This document shows positions 1 to 9,755 of a stretch of 64,000 nt of DNA, in pieces. The number at the start of each line of letters is the position of its first letter. Position 1 is the first letter of the stretch. Location of the stretch: assembly GCA_023091665.1 (NCBI GenBank), contig JALJCQ010000027.1:620001-684000 (forward strand). Direction: 5' to 3'. Both the position numbers and the translations under genes were made by a program. The notes beneath the pieces were generated by a model. That model saw nothing but the letters and a program-made list of their open reading frames with translations, did no database searches and was not told where the DNA came from. Origin of the DNA: Pythium myriotylum (lineage: Eukaryota; Oomycota; Peronosporomycetes; Pythiales; Pythiaceae).

Positions 1-68
1 GAAGGCGGAGTGGTCGGCGGAGCCGCGACCGGGTTGAGCAGAAACGCGATGTTGTTCTTAGCGAGCAT
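1..68 (-). CDS. Possible 5' end of a gene leaving the window
   Basis: A minus-strand ATG at 66-68 opens a frame of 22 codons to the window edge. It begins MLAKNNIAFLLNPVAAPP, has mostly G/C third positions like the surrounding genes, and is preceded by a TCACTCTTC stretch that could be an initiator. The same frame stays open upstream to about position 897, so an earlier start or an upstream exon is also possible. No domain can be recognised in so few residues. The long plus-strand frame over 10-1122 looks like its shadow. Confidence 0.3.
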   Translation of the reverse strand, partial: MLAKNNIAFLLNPVAAPPTTPP

Positions 69-1497
69 CTTGAAGAGTGAGCTCGGGTTGGCCGGTTCGC
101 CGGCGGCTGTACAGTTTCGGTCAGTGAACGCGCTGCTGCATGGGATGGGCCGCCCAGAGAAGCGCGTGCCGCGGCATCTCATCCAGTTGACGAGGATTAA
201 CCACACCGCCGGAAGCGTGCCTTTGGCGCTGGCGGGCCACGCGCCGCGCGACGAATCAGCGACGCCGCGCCATGTGATTGGGCGGAGGCGACGACGGCAC
301 ACGGCCCAAGCACGGCTTGCCAGAGTGGCGCGAGGTGATTGGCTGCGTTTCGACGGTGCGGCTGAGCAGCTCCAAACAGAGGTTCGAAGTTTGTGGTTCT
401 CTGGATTTCCAGAGAATCCCACGGGTCCATCGTACAAAAAGGTTCTGTATTCCGACGATCCGCCAGCCAGAGACCGGCCATGGTTTCCTGATTTTTCACA
501 AAGAAGAGAAGGAAAATTAACGAAAGGAACCCCAACGCCGCCACGCGTCCTGGCCGCTTGGACGCGTGCCAGGGCCGCATCGGAGGAATGGAGGCACGCG
601 TCTCGCGGCGTAGGAGCCAGCCAGAGCACGAGGCGGTTCCACTTGATGCGCTGCAGGAACAGAAGGCGACTAATCGGAGATCCGGCTGCCCAAAGTGTCG
701 TAGATTGTCGTGGCTCTTCTCGCGTGGTTATCCTAGAGAAGACTTCAATCTTGACGAGTCCAACGGAGCCTCGGGAGACCTTGGGGGAGAGAGAAAGAGA
801 AGAGAGAAGCGTGGGAAGTAGGGAGGATGAGAGCCCGAGCGAGGCGCGTGCCCGGGACTGCGGCCGTGCGAGACACTCGCATGAGACCGCGCATCTTCAA
901 CCTGGTCAGCCGTGGCCGCGTGCCTCGACATGCATGAGGCCACTTGGGCCTCGTCATCAGCCAGCGCGAGGCAGACGAGTTGATGACGGTGAGTCCAGCC
1001 CCCGAGCCACGACGATTACGGGATTACGAGCGAAGGGCAAGTTGCATTCCACAATCACTCACCGCAATATCCAAATCGCCGCCATCACTCCCGAAAATCG
1101 TGTTTTGGTGCGAAAAAACTAAAGCGAACCTAACGAAATCCGAATCTTGTCGTATTGCGCACTTAGTACCAAACCTGTATAAACGGGTAAAGCAATCTTT
1201 TTTCAGATATCGCAGGTATGATGCGAATCTAAGAAAGAACCTATTGCGAACCTAGCTATCGGCAACCTCTTCAATATGTTTTGCCGATCAGACATCATCT
1301 AGTAGAGGTATCTATACCCTACAATGGGAAAGTATCCAACCGCTTCACCCACTACTGACAAAAAAGTCCATGCAATGTCAGCTGTCGTAGCTCTCCACCC
1401 ATAAATCAGGGCTGAGGGAGAGAGAGCAGGGCCATGCTCGTGCTCGTCGAGATCCTCTCGCGTCCTCACCTCGCAATCCGCCGGCTCCCCCTCGACC
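69..1497. other. Intergenic region without a convincing gene
   Basis: Long frames exist on both strands because the first 900 bases are GC-rich, but none shows a domain or a signal peptide. The minus frame is open from about 897 to 1 with only late methionines. From about 1080 to 1330 the sequence becomes AT-rich. The last 100 bases before 1498 probably hold the promoter and short leader of the secreted repeat protein. Confidence 0.4.
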
Positions 1498-2481
1498 ATG
1501 AAGACCGCTCTCCTGCTGCTCTGCTCAGCGCTCTGCGCTGTCTCGGCCGCGCCGAGTCTCCGCGTGCAGATCACGGTCACGGACGCGCACGGCAAGACCC
1601 ACGCGCTCAAGCCCAAGCACGACAAGCTCTACGTCGCGCCCATCGGCAAGCAGTGCGCCTACGACCCGGCAATTGATCCCTCGATGTACCCGTGCCGTGA
1701 TGGCGGCGTCTGTGTGCGTACCAGCCCCACGTACGGCAAGTGCTACACCAAGCAAGAGGCCGCGCAGATCCACTCCAAGAACAAGAAGCTGTACGTTACC
1801 CCGATCGGCAAGCAGTGCGCCTACGACCCCAAGATCGATCCGTCAATGTACCCGTGCCGTGACGGTGGTGTCTGCGTGCGCACGAGTCCGACCTATGGCA
1901 AGTGCTACACCAAGCAAGAGGCTGCTCAGATCCACTCCAACCCGAAGAACAAGAAGCTCTATGTCACGCCGATCGGCAAGCAGTGTGCTTACGACCCGAA
2001 GATTGACCCCTCGATGTACCCGTGCCGTGACGGCGGTGTCTGTGTTCGCACGAGCCCGACCTACGGCAAGTGCTACACCAAGCAAGAAGCCGCCCAGATC
2101 CACTCCAACCCCAAGAACAAGAAGCTCTACGTGACGCCACTCGGCAAGCAGTGTGCCTACGATCCGGCGATCGATCCTTCGCTCTACCCGTGCCGGGACG
2201 GCGGCGTGTGCGTGCGCACGAGCCCCACGTACGGCAAGTGCTTCACCAAGGAAGAGGCTGCGAGTCTCCAGACAGCGAGCGGAAGTGACGACAGCGACGA
2301 CAGCGATGACAGCGACTCGGCGAGCGGCTCGGCCGATGACGAGAGCGACGAAGAGCGCGACAACGACAGCGCCGACGAGAACGAGGACGAGAACGAAGAC
2401 GAGAGCGAGGACGAGAGCGAGGAGCAGGATGGGGGTCCGTTCACCTACGACACTCCTCCTCCCGAGAAGAAGCACCACTAA
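1498..2481 (+). CDS. Secreted four-repeat cysteine protein with acidic tail
   Basis: Encodes 327 residues. Residues 1-17 are a clear signal peptide (MKTALLLLCSALCAVSA), which fixes the start. Four tandem copies of a module of about 56 residues follow (roughly 43-265). Each has four cysteines in the order KQCAYDP, YPCRDGG, VCVRTSP and GKCYTK, separated by KKLYVTPIG-type linkers. The copies are almost identical in protein and DNA, so the array is recent or homogenised. The C-terminus (about 266-327) is a Ser/Asp/Glu-rich acidic tail. No intron is needed. I do not recognise the family; the four-cysteine spacing loosely recalls EGF-like modules. An extracellular or cell-wall role is inferred from the signal peptide and cysteines only. 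It is unlike the eight-cysteine family at 20.9-33 kb, though built on the same plan. Confidence 0.85.
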   Translation: MKTALLLLCSALCAVSAAPSLRVQITVTDAHGKTHALKPKHDKLYVAPIGKQCAYDPAIDPSMYPCRDGGVCVRTSPTYGKCYTKQEAAQIHSKNKKLYVTPIGKQCAYDPKIDPSMYPCRDGGVCVRTSPTYGKCYTKQEAAQIHSNPKNKKLYVTPIGKQCAYDPKIDPSMYPCRDGGVCVRTSPTYGKCYTKQEAAQIHSNPKNKKLYVTPLGKQCAYDPAIDPSLYPCRDGGVCVRTSPTYGKCFTKEEAASLQTASGSDDSDDSDDSDSASGSADDESDEERDNDSADENEDENEDESEDESEEQDGGPFTYDTPPPEKKHH

Positions 2482-3275
2482 GACCTTCCTTCCCTTTTGA
2501 GACATGGACGTCATCACGTTTCTCTCTGCACCCTTCAAATGAATATCTTCAACTCCCACTCTGAGGCTTCCTTCTATGCAGACATTTCTTTGCTTTAGTG
2601 GCCCTTGGATGGTGCGACGCGCCCCGTTCTTCCGCCAGCCGCCACCCGAGTCGACGATCGCACGAGACGTCACGCGTCCATCCCTACAACCTTGGATTCG
2701 TACACTCGCGACCTGACTAAGCCTCCCAGCCTCCCCCTTCCTCCTACCATACGCATCCACCGAGCAAGTCCATTACCTACGAGTAGGCATGTATATTAAT
2801 AGATCCCTGCGAGCATGCAATCGGTACAGTACTGTATCCTCTTAAAATAGCATCTCCACTGCATGCTCGCTCCTCTCGTCGACAGGCGTTGCGTCTCGTG
2901 ATTTCCTCTGCGACCTCCTGAGGAGCTCCTCCTTCGTTTTTCCGGCCCGTGATCGTCTCGGGGCGTAATCTTCGGCCCCTGATGACTTGCATCTCCAAGT
3001 GGCCGTCAACGCCGACGACGCCGGGAGCCCGTCAGCGGATCAATGGATCCGCGGATCATGGCGCCGTCGACGGCCGCCAAAGACAAGTCGCGCGGACTAA
3101 TGCGCGCAGTTGCGTCGAATAATCTCGTGTATCCATCACCGCCGCCGCCGCGCCTTCGCCTGGGTTCGCGCATGTCGCAGAGAGATCTTCAGGAGGCACT
3201 CCCAATAGACTCATCGGCCATGTCCAGTCGGCGCATAACGCAGTTGGACACACCCGTCGCACCCACCCAGTCACG
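2482..3275. other. Intergenic region
   Basis: No gene recognised. It contains the 3' region of the secreted repeat protein, an exact 12-bp palindrome at 2824-2835, and the distal promoter of the next gene. Frames over 3043-3450 are low-complexity and have no recognisable domain. Confidence 0.5.
2824..2835. repeat. 12-bp palindrome TACAGTACTGTA
   Basis: A perfect palindrome in a non-coding gap. The identical 12-mer recurs at 26174-26185, and shorter forms sharing TACAGTACT lie near 8940, 31011 and 33131, all outside genes. Confidence 0.6.
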
Positions 3276-3440
3276 CCAACGCACCAACGCACCAACGGAA
3301 ACCAACGTCGTGGCCACGCCAACGTTCAGTACCGCAGCCAAGTGTCTGACGCAAAGCGGACGAGCCGCCCGACACACGACACAGACCCCCCTCCGGATCC
3401 ATCCAACGCTAACGCCAACGCCAACGTCGCCAACGTTGGT
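3276..3440 (+). promoter_or_regulatory. CCAACG-rich promoter block of the glycosyltransferase gene
   Basis: About ten CCAACG units lie in this stretch, including one exact palindrome CCAACGTTGG at 3430-3439. A CTCATTGG sequence just after it (about 3448) could be the initiator. The same palindrome occurs twice in the PurL upstream region. A regulatory role is inferred from position and repetition only. Confidence 0.45.
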
Positions 3441-3550
3441 TTCGCCCCTCATTGGTCAACTCGCCTCGTTCCTCCGGACTCTCTTCAGCTCGCGTGCGAC
3501 ACGACGCTCTCTTCCCTCTGCTTTCGCATCCCCTCTCGAATCCGCTCGCG

Positions 3551-4711
3551 ATGCCCAGTCCCCGCGCGCCCCCTCTCCCCTCGCGCATGGCTTCCCCGAC
3601 GCACACGCCGACCTGCTCGCTCGCCATGGCGCCGTCAGCGTGGCAGTGGATCCGCGTGACGCTCGACCAGCCCGTGCTGCCGCGCCACATCCTCGAGCGC
3701 CGCCACACGCCGCCCTTCGTGCGCGCCTGCTCGCGGAGACGCACGCTCGCCGCGCTGCTGCTCTTCGTCGTCGGCTACATCTACCTCGGGCTGCTCGTGA
3801 CCCACGGGTCGATCTCGCCGCTCGCGACCGCCGTCTACACGTCGGCGTTCGACGGGCGCGCCGCGAGAGACTTCCCGCCGCCCACGTGGAAGCCCGGCTT
3901 CCGCGTCGTCGTCTCGCTCACGACCACGCCCAACCGCCTCGACAAGGTCATGGACTCGGTCAACAGCCTGCTCCAGCAGACGCTCGTGCCCGACCAGATC
4001 TACGTCAACATCCCCGAAGGACGCATGAAGCGCCACCCGGAGCGCTCCTACGACGAGACCAAAGTGCCCGAGGAGCTCGACGCGCTCAAGCCCATCGTCA
4101 AGATCAACCGCTGCGTCGACGACGGACCGGCCACCAAGCTCATCGGCGCGCTGCGCCAGGAGAACGAATCCTCCACGCTCATCATCACGGTCGACGACGA
4201 CTTCCAGTACCCGCCGCGGCTCGTCGAGGCGCTCGCGTGGGAGGCCGAGCACCGCCCGAAAGTCGCGCTCGGCGTCTGCGGATGGGGCGTCATGCCCGTG
4301 CCCTTCCACTCGGTCGGGGTCGTGCCTGCGTATGTGCCCTACTTCATGCGGCCCTACGGTCGCTACGTCGACATCCTGCAGGCCTGCTGCGGCAACGCCT
4401 ACCGCCGCGAGTTCTTCAACGACATTGACGACCTCGCGCGCATCCCGTCGACGTGCGTGACCGTCGACGACGTCTGGATCGCCGGCTACCTCAAGACCAA
4501 GGAGAAGCGCAAGACCGCCATCATCTCGAAGCGATTGGACCCGAAAGACCCCGTGTGGAAGTACGCCGAGGCCAAGTCCGAGGTCGCCAAGAAGATGAAG
4601 CTCTCCGAGTTCAACCACGAGAACCAGGTCCACTACAAGTGCATGCAGGCCATGGAGGCGCGGCTCGGCAAGCCCTGGGTCAAGAACTGGGAGCGAAGCG
4701 CCGAGGCCTGA
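3551..4711 (+). CDS. Type II membrane glycosyltransferase-like protein
   Basis: The first in-frame ATG is at 3551 (386 residues); ATGs at 3587 and 3626 are alternatives that keep the membrane anchor. A short basic cytoplasmic tail is followed by one membrane segment (AALLLFVVGYIYLGLLV, about residues 67-83), then a lumenal domain. The sequence VVSLTTTPNRLDKVMDSVNS followed by an IITVDDDFQYPP motif resembles the nucleotide-sugar-binding core of GT-A fold glycosyltransferases, with DDD in the place of the DXD metal site. YKCMQAMEA and similar C-terminal segments are unassigned. The likely site is the Golgi. Donor and acceptor cannot be inferred. No intron. Confidence 0.75.
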   Translation: MPSPRAPPLPSRMASPTHTPTCSLAMAPSAWQWIRVTLDQPVLPRHILERRHTPPFVRACSRRRTLAALLLFVVGYIYLGLLVTHGSISPLATAVYTSAFDGRAARDFPPPTWKPGFRVVVSLTTTPNRLDKVMDSVNSLLQQTLVPDQIYVNIPEGRMKRHPERSYDETKVPEELDALKPIVKINRCVDDGPATKLIGALRQENESSTLIITVDDDFQYPPRLVEALAWEAEHRPKVALGVCGWGVMPVPFHSVGVVPAYVPYFMRPYGRYVDILQACCGNAYRREFFNDIDDLARIPSTCVTVDDVWIAGYLKTKEKRKTAIISKRLDPKDPVWKYAEAKSEVAKKMKLSEFNHENQVHYKCMQAMEARLGKPWVKNWERSAEA

Positions 4712-4887
4712 GCGGATCCGACCCACCCTGCGCCCGCCCCTCCCTCTTCAACTTATTAGATAGAGACCAACTCGACTTTCCCCACCTCACTCTCGTTTTT
4801 ATCAGCTTCTTTCATTTGATCCCCACCCCAATTGTAGTATGTATATAAACTCAACGCGGAAACGACGGCTTTTTGGAAGGAGTAACG

Positions 4888-5604
4888 TTAGCAAATGGAC
4901 ACACCGATGATCGCCGCGGCGGCAAAGCCCGCCGCCGCGACCGTCTCGTCGCTCGCGGCCTTCTTGAGCGTCGCGAGGTACTGCGCGTCCTTGCGCTGGA
5001 TGAACGTGAGCGACAGCGGCTTGGGTGCCGACCGGATGAACGCGTGCAGCTCCTCCATGCTCAGGTACCGGATGGCCTTGTCGGCGACGAACCGCAGCTC
5101 AAACGTGGCGTCGACGCCCGAGTGCTTTAGTGGACCCGTGCAGTTCTTGACCATCACGGGCGGCGGCGGCGTCGTGAACTCGAACGGGATGCCGCGGCTG
5201 ATCTCGTGGGCTCGCTTGAGCGCGCTCATGCGTTCGTCAAAGTTGGCCTCGGTCACTGCCTGGCCCATGGCCTGCACGAGCTGGTAGCCGACACGCACGT
5301 CCTCGCGCGTCGTGCGCGTGACGATGACGCGTCGCGAGGTGTCCTCGATGCCGAAAGTCACGCCGAGCGACTCGCCCGTCCAGTAGATGGTCTTGCTGTG
5401 CTGGGCCGTCTTGAGGCGCACGAGCTCGAGGCCAATCGGCGCGACGCCGTCCCAGTCGAAGCGCACGATCTGTTCCTCGGGGGGCTCGGCCACGAGGAAG
5501 CTCGGGCAGTCGCCGCGCGGGTGGAAGCCCGCGCGCACATTCAGCGGGTCGTTCTCGCTGGCGCCGGTCGCGTGCGAGTTGCTACGGAAGAGGCCGCGCG
5601 TCAT
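4888..5604 (-). CDS. Unknown protein with hydrophobic C-terminal tail
   Basis: Encodes 238 residues from an ATG at 5604 to a stop at 4888, convergent with the glycosyltransferase gene. The middle (about residues 55-110: IGLELVRLKT, SLGVTFGIED, RRVIVTRTT) looks like a beta-rich domain, possibly PDZ-like. A Pro-rich segment and a mixed alpha/beta region follow. The last 20 residues are small and hydrophobic (AAAGFAAAAIIGVSIC), consistent with a weak tail anchor. Codon use matches the neighbours, with strong G/C at third positions, so I think it is real. No function can be assigned. Confidence 0.65.
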   Translation of the reverse strand: MTRGLFRSNSHATGASENDPLNVRAGFHPRGDCPSFLVAEPPEEQIVRFDWDGVAPIGLELVRLKTAQHSKTIYWTGESLGVTFGIEDTSRRVIVTRTTREDVRVGYQLVQAMGQAVTEANFDERMSALKRAHEISRGIPFEFTTPPPPVMVKNCTGPLKHSGVDATFELRFVADKAIRYLSMEELHAFIRSAPKPLSLTFIQRKDAQYLATLKKAASDETVAAAGFAAAAIIGVSIC

Positions 5605-6046
5605 TTTGAGGGGGAAGGAGGGAGGGGAGGGGATGGATGGCTTTTCTCAGGAGCTACGCGGTCGTGTGCGGCCGGAATCGCGCGAGGGGAGCGCGCGGGA
5701 AGGCGAGAGGAACGCGAGCGTTGGGCGTGGGGGCGTCGGGAGAGCACGACGACGCAGGAGCGAGAGAGCGAGAGAGCGAGAGAGAGAGAGCGAGGGAGGC
5801 GAGAGGCGGCGCCGCCTGTCGGGAGGTCGTCAGTGCGAGTGTCGGCCTTTGAGGACGACGACGCCCCAACACGAGAGACGAAGTCCCTCGGTTTAGTGAC
5901 AGTGGCCGGCTTCTACCCCCGGGTTACCGTTACGCGAGAACGGAGAGAGAGAACAAAAAGAGGATGAAACCCAGTAGGTTTGTAACGGATAGTGGTTTGT
6001 AACAAATGAGCTCCGTTAGACAGGCCGCCCCTATCTGGATAGCAGG
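5605..6046. other. Divergent intergenic region with a GA-rich microsatellite
   Basis: This lies between two divergent genes. Positions 5758-5800 are a GAGAGC/GA tract, in the probable leader of the minus-strand gene. No other feature is seen. Frames over the GA tract are low-complexity shadows. Confidence 0.5.
5758..5800. repeat. GA-rich simple repeat
   Basis: Alternating GAGAGC and GA dinucleotides, immediately upstream of the minus-strand gene that starts at 5604. Confidence 0.7.
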
Positions 6047-7520
6047 ATGGATGGTATGCGGTGGATGCGGCTTGGCGCGCGCGTGCTCTCGGCGCACAGC
6101 GCGCGCGGCCGCGCCGTCGGAGGCGTAAGAGCCGCGGGGGCGAGTGTGCATGGTTGGGGCGCGGTGGCGCGCCAGCAGACGCGCGCGTTCGCGCTGCACG
6201 CGTCGATCCTGAGCCAGATGGAGCTGCTCACCAAGAGATACGACGACCTCTCCTCTGAGCTTTCGGCGTGGGTGCCTTTCGATGGCTACGGGGAGATGTG
6301 CAAAGGAGAGTGTGGGCTAACATGTCTTGTTGTGGGGGGTTGGGATGGCAGCAATGACGGCTCGTTCTCGGCGGAGAAGATCACCAACCTCTCGATTGAG
6401 ATGGCCGATCTCGAGCCAAAGGTGCTCGCCGTGCGTGAGCTCCAGGAAAAGCTCGACTCGATCGCCGAGCTCAGCGAGGTATGCGCTTTGGAGTTTGGAA
6501 AACTGTTATCGTAGAGTGCTGATGATGGCGTTTGCGTGGCGTATAGATGATCGCAGACAAGTCAGATTCGAGCGCCGATGCTGCTGAGCTTCGTGAAATG
6601 GCGACCGAAGAACGCAATGAACTGCTGAGTCAGATCGATGATCTTGAAGCCCGCGTCACGGTACATACGATGCTTCACGTCACTTGGAGTGTCTACCTTG
6701 TTCCCTTTCTCATGTAAATTTATTCTTCACGCAGCGACTAATGCTACCGCGCGACGAAGCCGACGACAAGAGTTCGATCATCGAGATTCGCGCCGGTACC
6801 GGCGGAGACGAGGCATGTCTCTTCGCGAACGATATCCTCAAGATGTACCAGAAAGTCGCACTCGCCAAGGGCTGGAAGTTTGAAGTACTGAGTCTCAGCG
6901 AGACCGATCTCGGCGGCGTCAAGGAGTGCGTATGCTCGATCACGGGTCGTGGTGCCTACGGTCGCATGAAGTTCGAGAGTGGCGTGCACCGCGTGCAGCG
7001 TGTGCCTGTCAACGACGTGCGCGTGCACACGAGTGCGGTCTCGGTCGTCGTGCTTCCTGAGGTTGAGGAGATCGAGATGAACTTGGATCCCAAGGACATC
7101 CGCGTGGATGTGTACAGAGCCAGTGGTGCCGGCGGCCAGCACGTCAACACGACTGAGAGTGCCGTGCGCGTCACCCATATCCCCACTGGTATTCAGGCGG
7201 CCGTCCAGGACGAGCGCTCGCAGCACCAGAACAAAGCCAAGGCCATGAAGATTCTCTGCGCGCGAGTGTTCGACGGCATCCGCCGTGAGCGCGACAAGGA
7301 ACGACACAGTATGCGATCGTCGCAGATCGGCTCGGGTGACCGCTCCGAGCGAATCCGCACGTACAACTTCCCGCAGAGCCGTGTGAGCGACCACCGCGTG
7401 AACGTGACTGTGTTCGGCATCGAGCGTATGCTCGGCGGAGAGTTGCTAGACGAGATTGTAGACGCACTAGTCGTCAGCGAGCAGAACGAGCTGCTGATGC
7501 AGCTCGAGCACAAACAGTGA
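6047..7520 (+). CDS. Mitochondrial peptide chain release factor 1
   Basis: Class I release factor that reads UAA/UAG and triggers peptidyl-tRNA hydrolysis on organellar ribosomes. Four exons give about 415 residues: 6047-6267, 6352-6478, 6547-6660 and 6735-7520, with introns of 84, 68 and 74 nt. The joins restore the RF1 N-terminal helical domain ([16 protein letters not shown]) and the [12 protein letters not shown] segment. The catalytic GGQ loop is intact ([19 protein letters not shown]), as is the downstream [13 protein letters not shown], and the C-terminal [13 protein letters not shown] matches the family. The first 50 residues are Arg/Ala-rich without acidic residues, as in a mitochondrial presequence. 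The first intron is a multiple of three and open, so unspliced transcript would read through it. Confidence 0.92.
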
Positions 7521-9052
7521 AGACCCATGTCATAGAGATTGATGAGCCTTTTGCATTAGTCGATCGACGAATCTCGCAAACGAGTCCCGACTGACGTCTT
7601 ACCGTCGTTATATTGAGACTTACGTAGTCTCCTAACGAGGGTAAGAGTGGAGTCTACACTCCCAACCAGCGTGGTTGTTTACACTCCGTGGCGACTACCA
7701 CAACAATTCCTCCGACTGCATGAAGCTGATTTCGGATAAACCACAAGATTGGCCCGACGGTGCGAGCATCGCCAAATCGCCAAATCGGGAGGATGTGTTG
7801 ACTAATTATGCCCATCCGCGTCAGCAATCTCTTTCGCCAATCAACACGAGCCGTCTGAAGCGGTTGCTTCAAGAGCTCTCCACTCGCCAACGCTACGCCC
7901 GATACAAAACACTGTTGTGACACTCAGTGTGACCACCAGTGGATCGTTTCGCTCTGCCAAAGGGTCGTCTCACTCAGCGTTTTGCTACAACTGACCAGTA
8001 CAGAGTAAGACATGACCGTGAGACTCCTTTGAGCTAAAAATCGTCGATTTCCTGGACACCACAGCTCATCTCTTCCCTTCGTGGGATATGAACTAAAGTG
8101 TAGTGAGCAGTTTACGGTAGCTTCGCTCCATTCTCGACTTCGTGTCGCTGCTGGCTCCGATTTATTTCGAAGCAGCCGCACTGTCTTGTCGCAGAAGCAT
8201 CATCATGGCCATGATTTCCAGCGTCGGTTGCATGTTCGAGAGCGTGATCGACTGTTGAATCTTCAGCGTCGCAGAAACAATATCTCAACTCAACCCACTT
8301 CGTTATCACTACGACTTCAAGGAATCGGGCATGTGGATACTTTGAACACCTCGGAACGATTGGACGGTGTTGGAGGTCCAGAGTTCGTGTCCGATATATA
8401 TATCGGCTGATCGTACGAGCGCATCACTAACTTCTAACTCGAGACATGTGTACAGTGTCGTGTGACACTGGAACATGCACATTTGGTGGATATACAACGG
8501 CTGTCAATATGAGACGGAACCCGACCGAGGTGGGATGGGGACGACGCGCCGCGGAAACAGTAACACGTCGCATGCGGAACTGCGATCCGTTGGGACACTG
8601 CCGAAGCCAATTGACTTCCACGACGCTCGTCCTCTGGTTCGAATGACACCCGACTTAGGGGGGCTGCCAGTGACCATGCAACTGCCGTTTGTTACGCGTC
8701 CACAGTCTCAAGTGGAGGATGCGACGCCCGAGCTGTAATGGGCGTCGCACCTGCTTGGCTGTAGGGTGTGAGGAACCGGAAGGAGTAGCCATTGCATCCT
8801 GGATGAGGTTTGCGTTTCGGGACCGAATGACCGGTCACGAGTCATCCACCAGGTGGGCGTGAGAAGCTCCTGCTACGTGGAAAGACACGGGTTGGGAGCC
8901 GGGAGCCTCTGCCGACTCCACGTGATCATCAAGAGCGAGTACAGTACTGAATGCAGCAGTTGCATGTAGTGATACATTGGTGGGGATTACAAGCATCTCT
9001 AACTACGATCCTATGGTCCTCGGTCATAAATATGTAGCCTGCGCTGGCTGTC
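7521..9052. other. 1.5-kb intergenic region, no gene recognised
   Basis: Base composition drops towards 50 percent GC. The few frames of 60-110 codons (7654-7923 and 8081-8410, for example) lack domain signatures and have codon use unlike the neighbouring genes. A TACAGTACTG element lies near 8940. No tRNA is visible. It could hold a non-coding transcript or an old element remnant, which I cannot tell. Confidence 0.4.
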
Positions 9053-9652
9053 CTACGCGAGCTTAACTTCTTGCAGCGACGCGAGTGACAGTCGGCCGTG
9101 GTAAGTCTGGCGGCCGTCCTTGCTCATGTTCTTGAGCAGCGGCATGCTCTGGTAGCTGCGCAGTGTGTTGTACGGGTGAGGTCGCGCGCCCTTGTACTGG
9201 GCCTGGACCTCGAAGAACGACGAGATGTGGGCGAGCGTCGAGCAGTCATTGAGATGGCACTTGGCGAGCTCGCGCGCGTCACAGAGGTTGAGCCGCATGG
9301 TCACGCGCTCGAAGAAGAGCTCGAGCTCGTTGGCGCGCTCCTCGAGCACGGCGCGCGTGTGGAGCAGGCGTTTCTTGGGGAACTTGTAGGTCTCGCAGCC
9401 GGCGAGGAAGTGGCATTTCTCGGTGCACAAGTGCTGGTTCTCGACGAGCAGACCGCAGAGGCCGTCGTAGAAGGCGCGGATCTCGCTGTAGCGCTTGGAG
9501 ACTTGCCAGGCGCGCGTGCCGCAGCGCACGTCGAGCACGTAGAGCCATCCCTTGCGCTCGGTCGCGAGGCGGAGCTCGGCCACGCGCACGTGGAGGTGCG
9601 CGAGGTCGGCGGCGTGGAACGAGATCTTGTCGTCCATGGACATGCGGGCCAT
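9053..9652 (-). CDS. PX-domain protein
   Basis: Encodes 199 residues with no intron. Residues about 15-120 fit a phosphoinositide-binding PX domain: a beta-sheet start (LHVRVAELRLATE, GWLYVLDVRCG), then WQVSKRYSEIRAFYDGL matching the RRYSEF core, then YKFPKKRLLHTRAVLEERA matching the loop and the helix that holds the second basic site. A short C-terminal helix and a Ser-rich tail follow. The protein is nearly just a PX domain, so recruitment to endosomal membranes is inferred from the family. The start at 9652 is chosen because it precedes the domain closely. The promoter side holds CCAAC repeats. Confidence 0.8.
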   Translation of the reverse strand: MARMSMDDKISFHAADLAHLHVRVAELRLATERKGWLYVLDVRCGTRAWQVSKRYSEIRAFYDGLCGLLVENQHLCTEKCHFLAGCETYKFPKKRLLHTRAVLEERANELELFFERVTMRLNLCDARELAKCHLNDCSTLAHISSFFEVQAQYKGARPHPYNTLRSYQSMPLLKNMSKDGRQTYHGRLSLASLQEVKLA

Positions 9653-9674
9653 GGTGGAGCTGCTGGGAAGATGT

Positions 9675-9755
9675 GTTGGTGGGTTGGCGCGAGTTGGAAT
9701 GGAGGACGAAGGGAGTTGACACGTTGGGCCGGTTGGACAGTTGGCGCAGTGGATG
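9675..9755 (-). promoter_or_regulatory. CCAAC-repeat block upstream of the PX gene
   Basis: Read on the minus strand, this stretch has at least six CCAAC units within 80 bases of the start codon. It resembles the CCAACG blocks upstream of the glycosyltransferase and PurL genes but lacks the full palindrome. Confidence 0.35.

Noticed and set aside
10..1122. 370-codon plus-strand frame
   Set aside because: No signal peptide, domain or consistent codon bias; passes through AT-rich non-coding DNA at its end.
3043..4428. 461-codon plus-strand frame overlapping the glycosyltransferase
   Set aside because: Out of frame with the recognisable protein; Arg/Ala/His-rich shadow.
7521..9052. Small genes in the 1.5-kb gap after RF1
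   Set aside because: Candidate frames have AT-richer codon use, overlap on both strands and lack any domain.
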